DNA of 64,000 nt, taken from contig NC_058493.1 of NCBI RefSeq assembly GCF_020382885.2, positions 19,438,999 through 19,502,998 of the forward strand, in the 5' to 3' direction. Of the stretch, positions 35,984-61,078 are shown piece by piece. The translations under genes were made by a program, and so were the position numbers. The stretch's first letter is position 1. Each line of letters begins with the position of its first letter. This DNA is from Scatophagus argus (taxonomy: Eukaryota; Chordata; Actinopteri; Scatophagidae). The notes beneath the pieces are model-generated. The model ran no database searches. It was not told the DNA's origin and saw only the letters and a list, made by a program, of their open reading frames with translations.

Positions 35984-38971
35984 ATGGCGGAAAATCATCT
36001 GGAGTACGGCTACCTGGAGGGCGACCCCATCGGGGAGCATTTCGCCGAGGACCCGGTGGGTATGCTAACCGTTTGTAGTGAATCGAAAGGGTATACCGTC
36101 ACCTCTGTTCGTTTGTGCTCGCGTCAGTCAGTGAGGCGAGCGAATGACGACTGTCACGTTGGACAAACCAGCGCAGACACAAGCTAAGCTATGTGGTGTC
36201 TCCATATCAAAGAACGGCATCAGTTAGCCAACATCCCGCATTACACGCTGTGTGGCTGGTTAGGCGTGAAGCCAGCGAGATGAACTGATTGTCCAGGTCC
36301 GTGCTTCGAAATTGTGGTTCAGGCACTGTGTTTCATGTATATTGTTCTGAAACCTCAGGCTAGCTATATGTGAACATGACTAGTAAGTGGGCAGAATAAA
36401 ATGTGACGGATTAAAATTTCGGTATGTAATTTTGATTGATTAAGTACGTTTTGGGGAGCATTGGTTTCACAAGATATTTACGTAGAAAACGCTTCTTTTT
36501 TCCCCCCAGAAGTAAATCACATGTTGGCCAAGCAATCCATCCCTTATGGTCACTTAATGCAATGATGAATGCAATCTGTCTTTTTATATCACAATCATAC
36601 ACTGGTGACATATTGAAGGAAACGCCTACAGTACATTAAGATGTTGGAACACCACAAGCCACCAAAACAGCATTAATGCTCCCTGTTATTGGGACAACAC
36701 CATTCATGCTAAAGATATTGTCTTATCTGGTCCAGAATCTTCTCTGAGACTTAAATTGGATTCAGTTCTGATGACCACAGCATGTTACTGGTGTCATTTC
36801 ATTCTTAAACCATTCAGTGACTGCTTGTGCCTTTTCCCCCCCCAATATGTTTATGTATTCACTGATTCATATTTTCCTTTAAATGGGTCACCAGTCTGGT
36901 TTTCAGTGTTGTATTCTACTTTAGTTCATTGTAACTTCATATTTGGTTTCCACGGTTGTGTTTTCTCAGGAGCTGACGGCCATCAAGGCCAGGGTTCAGG
37001 AGCTGGAGATGGAAGAAGAGACGGAACGACTGAGAGAGGAGGAGGAGAGGTGTGATGCAGGAGAGATGCTCCTGACCAGCAGCCCTCGACCTGGTGAGAC
37101 AGCTCACCGGTCTTATCCGCCCCGTGGTTTCTTATTGTGTGACATTTCTGTACAGCTAAATGTTGATTATGGGTTTGGGAAGCCTTGTCAGAGTATTCTT
37201 AGCCAGGTGTGTAGCATCGCAGCCTCCAGGCAGGTGAAGTAGCAACGTCCTCCTCCATCTGGCTAACACCTGGGACTCTTCATATGTGCCTCATCACTGC
37301 CCAATGAGACGAAGCACCGAGTCCCAGAGAACCAGAAGGGTCCTCCTTGCTGCCTTTGGCGATTTTCTGCCTCTGTGCATTTCCTCATCCCTTTCACCCC
37401 CCCCCCCCCTCCTTCCTGTTGGTTCCTCCTGAGATACAATCAGATGAGATCCACGTTCTGAGATATGTATTGTCAGAAGATGATGCAAGAAATGGATATG
37501 TTGGTGAAAGTATCATTGTGTTCATTTCATCTGGAGAACATTGTTTTTTTTGTTTTCTCCACAGTACCTTTCTACAACATGACTCCGGAAGAGAGGATAG
37601 ACGCAGACAACAGATCAGTCTATGTTGGAAATGTAAGACTTGTTTATCTAGCTCTTCTTCATACTCGACGTATTCTCTTCATACTTCTGATCTGACACAC
37701 TATTGAACAAATCCCAGGTAGACTATGGAGCTACGGCAGATGAGTTGGAGATCCATTTCAACGGCTGTGGTCCTGTCAACAGAGTTACCATCCTGTGTGA
37801 CAGGTTCTCCGGCCATCCCAAGGGGTGGGTTTAACTACTTCTTCTTCTTTTTTGTATTTTTTTTTTTCCCCTGACACTGTTTGACCATAGATTACAACAG
37901 TAAGCATGGTGACATCCAATTTTATTGTTGGTCTTTTCTCTTCCCCTCTTTGACAGCTTTGCTTACATCGAGTTCTCTGATCGAGACTCTGTGAATAGCG
38001 CTATTGGTTTGCATGAGACCCTGTTCAGAGGAAGAGTCCTTAAGGTGAGGAGGTGCATTATACTACGTGTTGGTCTTTAAGGAAAGCTAGTTAGCTTCTC
38101 AAGACTGCCGGTCAAGTCTCAGGGATAGCACAATGGATGCACACAGTCTGCAGCACCCTGGGTAATACTGTATAGTAAGAGCAAGCCTGCAGGCCTACGG
38201 TGTGGACCTGCTGTATGTGAAGTGTCCCAAGATAACTCGTGTTACAGTTTGCCGATTTTTATAAATAAAATTGCCAGCCATTCTACCGTGACAGTGTGTT
38301 GTATGATAGACCAGCATATGTGTGCTTTGGTCAGGGGAGGATATGGGAGTCTGTTTTTAAAGTGTCTTAGACTGGAGCTGAAGTGATAGTCATACTTGCT
38401 CTGCAGTTTAGTACTTCCTTGCATTGTGATTCATGCATTCAATGCTATTAGATCCTGTGCATGTTAAATTTTAAATTGTCTTCAATTTGAGATGGACTTC
38501 CATGTGAATACATGCATTTTACTTTCTGTGTATCAGGACACACACTCCCACTATCTCTGTTGAATAGAAAACCTGGCATTCTTCTAAAAGTCAACCAGTC
38601 ATCCCACAGAGTTAAGTTAAAAGCCAGTCTTTGACTTGCAGGTCATGCCCAAGAGGACCAACATGCCAGGTATCAGCACCACAGACAGGGGAGGACACAG
38701 AGGTGGCCACTCCAGAGGCAGAGGCCGTGGTTACCGTCCACCCCGATACCAGAGCAGCTGTCGAGGCAGGTTCCGGTACCAGTCAACCAGGCCACAACAT
38801 CAAACACCTCACCCTTACTACGGAGGCCCCTCAGTGGGAAAGAGACAGTGGGGGCACATGGACTACCAAGAACAGATGCCTAAACGTTACCCATGTCTTC
38901 TTCTCATCACCCCACCGTCAGAGGAGTTGGGGGCAGGGTCGAGTGGACAGCACTACCCTCAGCAGCGTTAG
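35984..38971 (+). CDS. pabpn1l: PABPN1-like (ePABP2) embryonic poly(A)-binding protein, 6 coding exons, 262 aa
   Basis: Cytoplasmic poly(A)-binding protein of oocytes and early embryos; in mouse it links BTG4/CCR4-NOT to maternal mRNA decay (established). Coding exons: 35984-36055, 36970-37093, 37565-37632, 37718-37824, 37957-38044, 38642-38971 (789 nt, all phases agree). The ATG has an in-frame TGA 12 bases upstream at 35972. The protein has an acidic N-terminus, a short coiled coil ([17 protein letters not shown], from residue 25), and one RRM at about 82-158 with RNP2 VYVGNV and RNP1 KGFAYIEF. A basic Gly/Arg region follows ([16 protein letters not shown]). It lacks the poly-Ala/Gly N-terminus of PABPN1, and its neighbours trappc2l/galns match PABPN1L. 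The C-terminus (ending GQHYPQQR) does not end in the aromatic SPY seen in PABPN1, so the last part of the model is less certain. Confidence 0.9.
37565..38044 (+). other. pabpn1l: pabpn1l RRM-encoding exons 3-5
   Basis: Three exons code the RNA-recognition motif: RNP2 lies across the exon 3/4 junction (VYVGN|V) and RNP1 across the exon 4/5 junction (KG|FAYIEF). Introns are short (85 and 132 bases). The segment [14 protein letters not shown] is nearly identical to PABPN1-family RRMs, so poly(A) specificity is expected. Confidence 0.85.
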
Positions 38972-39329
38972 CGCTAACCACGGCGTACATACTTAAGTGG
39001 GCGAAAAGAGAACGGATCCTTTTTTTAAAAGACGTGTTTCCAGGCATTTCTAAGTTGAGTATCTTGTAAGAACCAGGGTGGACAGCAGAGAAGACTTTGC
39101 ATCCCTTCATCAGTCATTCAAGTAGGTGACGTGAAGAATGAAGACTCAGACGACAGTGTTTTTCATTATGAGCTTATATTGCTGTGAATGCATGGGACAA
39201 TCTTCAAATTGTGTTGTTTGCGTCTCTTACCACTTTTAAAAACTGATGCGAATTGTTTTGCTGCCTGCAATGTTGTGTATAAATCCTCCCTATGTGTAAC
39301 TTATAAGTTCTTTGCTATGTAAGTGAATG

Positions 39330-39339
39330 AATAAATAAA
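39330..39339 (+). terminator. pabpn1l: pabpn1l poly(A) signals (two overlapping AATAAA)
   Basis: Tandem AATAAA hexamers at 39330 and 39334 lie 360 bases after the pabpn1l stop. The opposing gene's likely poly(A) signal is only about 70 bases away on the other strand. Confidence 0.65.
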
Positions 39340-39406
39340 ACGATGATCCCGTGCTCCATTTGTAGTAAAATGACACACAAGCAGTGATGTGCAACAACAA
39401 TTCAGT

Positions 39407-39412
39407 TTTAAT
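39407..39412 (-). terminator. trappc2l: trappc2l poly(A) signal (ATTAAA on the minus strand)
   Basis: The reverse complement reads ATTAAA 100 bases past the trappc2l stop codon. No AATAAA is closer, so this is the likely signal. Confidence 0.45.
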
Positions 39413-39511
39413 ATTTTTGCATTCAATAATCAAGGCAACATATAAACAAAAAAAGTTAGGATAAAAGGTGGTCTGTACAGTGGAGGCTCAGAAGAAAGTG
39501 TAGAGGAGATG

Positions 39512-40870
39512 TCAGCCAGTTTGCACCATCATTCCAGATACAATACTATCAAAGGCCCTGGAGAATGATTCATCAACAATAAATTACTACTAAACTAGGA
39601 AAACAGTGATGGCAATCATTTAAAATATCAAGTTTGAAAAAGAACAAACTCACTTGGACTGAATGGGGTCCCCGGGATTGTAGAACGGGTTGCACATTAC
39701 GTCGGTAAAAGAGTTATGTAATTTTCTGAACATCTGGGGGACAAAGAACAAGTTACTACTCCAAACCATTCAAAAAAAGTCAAAATTATCAAGCACAACA
39801 ATAATATTTTGGGATCAGGTGCAAACTCATTCTAAATTCAGGTTTCTTAATATTTCCTGGTGTGCCGTGAATCAATTTAGGGGCAGCTTACACTTCTAAT
39901 TTCATTGTCCCGCAATGATGTATTTGAAGAGTCGACAACAATGACAAATTTCACCTTGGAATTGGTTACATAACCATATCTAGGTTACCAGTTAAGGACT
40001 TTCAGCTTTCCGTGCCAGAAATGATTCACAGAACGTGCATGGATTTCAGATCCACTGACTGAGATCCTGTTTAACACTTATAAACATCCAGAATTAAACA
40101 GTACAGAAACAATAAAAGAAACTGGTCTACAGATCTCAGACATACTTTGTACTTTACATAAGGATTTCAATATCTTGATTAGCAGAGGTGAGTACATTTA
40201 GTGATGCTCTTCAAACGTATGAAACAATGTGAGGATTTTTAAAAGGCTAATTATCCTTAGATCACAGTCCAAATTCTGTAATAGAAAAATGATCTAATTA
40301 AGAACATATGGAGAACTAGTCCTGTAAGTTTACTTAACGCTAAAGTTTTAAAAAGGATACACTTTATAGTCTTCAGTGGGATAGAGCAGACCCAGGTACA
40401 GCTCTCTCTGGTCTCCCATAGATTTGCCCACTGTTGAGATCTTCTCCTCTACCACATCCAGAGATGTGTGCACTGTGTAGTGAAATTTCAGCTCGTTTTG
40501 AGTGGGCACACTGCGGATATACAGCGGGTAGTTCTGGGGAAAGGATACGACAGAGAACAGACACAAAATAATGGATCTGTTAAATGAATCGCGTTTGAAC
40601 AACTCGCACAAAATCATCTCAACTATGCGGCAAATAGTCACAACAGCCAGCTAAAGGGAATGCTAATGTTGTTAGCTGTAGCACTGTTTGCTTCTTTTAA
40701 CCTGCTGGACCTCCTGGTATACAGAGAAAGCTGACATTTGTTAAGGGACGAGCACTAGAATAAAGAAAACGTTCTGGCATTGAAAAACAAGCTTTCGAGG
40801 AAACCTGTGACACTTAACATGCAGCAACGACCACTACCTCTTTTGCGATCACAGCTATGCACACCGCCAT
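39512..40870 (-). CDS. trappc2l: TRAPPC2L, trafficking protein particle complex subunit 2-like, 5 coding exons, 139 aa
   Basis: Small longin-fold subunit of TRAPP complexes, which act as Rab GEFs in ER-Golgi traffic and autophagy. Coding exons in transcript order: 40870-40838, 40533-40361, 39979-39892, 39733-39654, 39557-39512 (420 nt, phases consistent). The protein starts [11 protein letters not shown], continues [19 protein letters not shown], has the conserved [21 protein letters not shown] and [19 protein letters not shown], and ends MMVQTG. Length and sequence match the human protein (about 139-140 aa) along the whole chain. The start has a good context (AACATGG). Intron 2 (39980-40360) is U12-type. 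The gene is head-to-head with galns and tail-to-tail with pabpn1l. Confidence 0.95.
39980..40360 (-). other. trappc2l: U12-type (minor spliceosome) intron in trappc2l
   Basis: On the minus strand the 5' splice site reads GTATCCTTTTT, an exact match to the U12 consensus RTATCCTTT. The branch site is TCCTTAAC (39998-39991), an exact match to the U12 branch consensus, with the branch A 12 bases from the exon. No long polypyrimidine tract precedes the CTAG acceptor, as expected for U12 introns. The reading frame confirms the junction: codon GT|A followed by TAT GGT TAT gives V-Y-G-Y. Confidence 0.9.
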
Positions 40871-41386
40871 GTTAGCTTCCCTTCTCCGAGCTGTCAGACG
40901 GTGTCACATGATATGTTGCATTCAAATACTTTTGGAAAATTGGCAACCCACAACTTGCTGATTTTTATAACCTATATTACAGACCTACAAACCGCGTATT
41001 TTAACTCTATTATATATTATCAATGTAACCGATTATTATTGTAAATTTATAATCTTACTGTTTAAAAATATTTTCACTAGATGTCGTTTTAATTCTTTTC
41101 GACCGACTTTGTTTTCTATACATTACGTGCAACATTTAATAGTCGCCCCTGAATGCACCAAAAAAAATTAAGCAACAGTTTTACGGTTATTTTCTGTATT
41201 TTAATCATAATATGTAACACTAGCACTTTCATAAACTGACCTGATCTGAACTGAACTGAGCTGATTTAGGCCAACATTTCAAAACAATTGCTGTCTTGAG
41301 TATGCGCAAGTGTTGCGCTAAATACCCGCACGAAGATAAACAAACCACTTCCTCGAAGCCGATGCTCATATGACTACAGCATAGCA
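40871..41386. promoter_or_regulatory. Divergent promoter region trappc2l / galns
   Basis: The two start codons are 516 bases apart on opposite strands, so 5' UTRs and promoters must fit here. An E-box of the form GTCACATGAT at 40903-40912 resembles a CLEAR/M-box site (consensus GTCACGTGAC) bound by TFEB/MITF factors that control lysosomal genes. It lies in or next to the trappc2l 5' UTR. No TATA box is evident, and the middle is AT-rich. Confidence 0.55.
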
Positions 41387-58529
<17,143 letters not shown>

Positions 58530-58908
58530 GAACTAAGAGAAAGAAAGAGGAACCTGAACCTGAAGCCGTGCCTTTCTGCAGACCAGCACACAAAGATATT
58601 ATTTTAAATGAAATGATTTAGAATTCTTTGTAAAATGTTTCTGTGCAATGTGCAAAATCAGTGGAGATGTATTGGTATGACAACAATTCTTTACAAACAG
58701 ATTTTGCAGCTGTGATTTTAATGAGCCAACTCAATGTTTAACCGTCCACGGCATGAATGCGACAAGAATCAGTGGTTTATGTCACAACTCGGTTTGATGA
58801 TGTCCAGCAGATAAGGAGATGTATTTGTTTTGATCGTGCCTGAACTAAAGGTGGACTATTGAATTCTTCATCCTTTTTATATGCACACTGCACAACACTT
58901 TAAATAAA
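58530..58908 (+). other. galns: galns 3' UTR with AATAAA signal at 58903
   Basis: The stretch from the stop to the first strong poly(A) signal (AATAAA, 58903-58908) is 379 bases and is followed by a T/GT-rich segment, as expected for a cleavage site. No other feature is seen. Confidence 0.7.
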
Positions 58909-59356
58909 AACTATTTTTGTCACACCTGTCATGACTGTTTTTGTGACTCACACAGGATGTGCAAATATACACATGCAAATTTACTGTACAGTACTGTGCA
59001 TAATTTTACCATGAATTCAGTGAGTAAACTCTAAAACTTAAAAATCTATTGGATTCCTGCGCTCAGATGTTGCTGCAGCTCATTTATTTGTCATGATATA
59101 AAGAAAGGTTGGCATTATTGTCTACCTGGTCTTCAGTTTTAGAATTAAAATGAACCAAACTGTCTCCATTAAGTTTGACAAAATACTGGCAGTGAAAGTG
59201 CCTGCTGGTGTGAAAATATTGCGCATATTTTCACCAACAGTCATTTCCTATGCCGCTAAAAGGAAATTGCTTGTTTCAGGAACCAAACAGAGTGAGCTGT
59301 CCTTTGCAAATGAACTCGCACCATCACCTCAGAGCTTCAAAATAAAAAATCTCACC
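58909..59356 (+). other. Intergenic region and cklf-like 5' flank
   Basis: About 450 bases separate the galns poly(A) signal from the cklf-like start codon, so promoter and 5' UTR must be compact. AT-rich, with no TATA box in a convincing place. The right half is an open reading frame in phase with the gene (from 59150). Confidence 0.5.
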
Positions 59357-60569
59357 ATGGATGTGGACACGGCTTTTTTCAAATCTAAAAGGGGAATCCT
59401 GAAAGTGGCTGAGCTGGTGAGAATATTTTCACATCACTTTAAGTTTGAACATGCTTCGGTTTGCAGCAGAAGTGCGACATCCTGCACACACACACACACA
59501 CGCACACACGCAGAGACCCTGCAAGAGGCAACAACGAAGTAGCACAACAAGTTTGCTATAAGATTTAGTTAACAACGATGCCAGAGCTGGCTTGTTGATG
59601 GCAGCTGCTCACTTTAACATAAGGAGCATTTTAGAGGCTAAAGGAGAAACCTTGTCAGTTAACCGTGTAGGGAGATGTGGAAACGCAGTTCCTCTTTTCT
59701 CTAAACTGGAATGTGGAACACGTTGCATGAAGGAAGGCGATGAGTGTCGAATCTTGAATCATTGTATTACAGTTCAACAACCGTTTCTATTTAAATTTTA
59801 CAATACAGGTTTTAGGATTTTGTTTTTGTAATAACATTTTCTCATGCACTCTGTCTCTTTTGCCCTTTAGGTGACCCTGCTTGTGGCATTTGTGTGTTTC
59901 ACTGTAGCATACACACCAAAGTACATTGCAGCAATGGGGTTGGAGTTTTTGATCACTTTATTTCTGGTGTTACTGTATGCGCTGAAAGTCAACAAGATGG
60001 TGACGTTCTTCTTCTGGCCTCTTATTGTGGGTGAAGTTTACAGCCTGACATCACAGCATCCTTTGAGTTTTTGTAGACCTTGTGCTGAATAGCCTGCTGT
60101 ACTGTGTTCTTCTCTTTTCTTTTCTTTTCTGCAGGATGGTTTCAACTCGGTGTTTGCTGCAGTCTACTTTGCTGTCTTAAGCTTGATGGCTTTGACCAGA
60201 CACTCTGTCGCAGGCGCAGTGGCTGGAGGGGTAAGAAATAATTCTTTAACTGCAGTCTCAGTTGCGTGGGACAATTTTAACACGTGTATACAGTCAGTTG
60301 AATTAAATATCCAAACAATACGTGTGCTGTGGTCCAACAATATGAAGTCCTTTAGAAGATGCAGCTTTTGTCAAATGTATCATGACACACACGCGAAACA
60401 CACACTAGGCCCCTGGCTGTGGATGTGCTGACGTGTGATGCATGTATTTTGTTGGCAGGTATTTGGTATCTTGACAACTGGGCTGCTGTGTGTGGACACC
60501 TTCATGCTTTTCAGGAACGTCACATTCAACAGTCGCAGAGGTGCAACCCAAAATCAAGACAACCAGTGA
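59357..60569 (+). CDS. cklf: CKLF/CMTM-family MARVEL-domain protein (cklf-like), 4 coding exons, 140 aa
   Basis: Four-pass membrane protein of the chemokine-like factor / CMTM family; members act in membrane trafficking and signalling, and the exact role here is unknown. Coding exons: 59357-59416, 59871-60026, 60135-60230, 60459-60569 (420+3 nt, all introns phase 0). The protein begins MDVDTAFFKSKRGILKVAEL and has four hydrophobic segments: LLVAFVCFTVAY, LEFLITLFLVLLYAL, FAAVYFAVLSLMAL and VFGILTTGLLCVDTFML. It ends in a short polar tail (QNQDNQ). The FWPL motif between the second and third segments and the short length resemble human CKLF more than CMTM3 or CMTM4. The ATG has a strong context (CACCATGG). 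The frame is open for 69 more codons upstream to 59150, so an N-terminal extension is possible. The symbol is tentative within the family. Confidence 0.8.
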
Positions 60570-60800
60570 ATAAATCATTTACAGTATATGAAGTGTATGG
60601 GAGCGTCAGCATCACAGCTGATTTACCCCCCCACATCATCAGTCAGAAATTATTGCAGCTTATGCGTCTCAAAACGCATGCACGAGTTTGCAGCACCTTT
60701 GACCTCCGAGCTGCCGTGCAAACTGGTGCACTTTTGAAAGATGTTTTTTTTAAAAATAAAATCATAAACTGCACAAATCATATGGAAACTAACACATGTG

Positions 60801-60806
60801 AATAAA
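60801..60806 (+). terminator. cklf: Likely poly(A) signal of the cklf-like gene
   Basis: AATAAA 232 bases after the stop codon, followed by a GT-rich run (60826-60842) typical of a downstream element. Another AATAAA overlaps the stop codon (60569-60574) but is improbably close. Confidence 0.6.
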
Positions 60807-60809
60807 GCC

Positions 60810-61078
60810 TTTATTTTCCCTGTGATGTGTGTGTGTGTTGGTTGGGGAAGGAGGGGGGGCATCACATTTCACATCTGCAGAAAGCAGATGTTGCGCTTTT
60901 TTGGGAACTCGCGCAGCGTTTCCGCGCTGTCATTGTTTCCGTTTCCACCTCCGAGAAGCCTCACGCCTCCACATATCTATTTTTTTTTCTCTGTTGTTGT
61001 TTTGCCCCCGAATCTGCTACGTTCCGAGAAGTTAGGACTATCTGCAGTTTGAGGAGAATTCAAGGCTTCTTTTAAACT
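60810..61078 (+). promoter_or_regulatory. cmtm3: Compact promoter / 5' UTR of the cmtm3-like gene
   Basis: Only about 270 bases separate the upstream gene's poly(A) signal from this start codon. CpG-containing sequence (ACTCGCGCAGCG, TTTCCGCGCTG) suggests a TATA-less CpG promoter at about 60890-60960. The exact start is not determinable. Confidence 0.4.

Noticed and set aside
36630-36830. Possible transposon fragment in pabpn1l intron 1
   Set aside because: Some phrases seem repeat-like (CAGCATTAATGCTCC) but I cannot assign a family or ends, so it is not listed as a feature.
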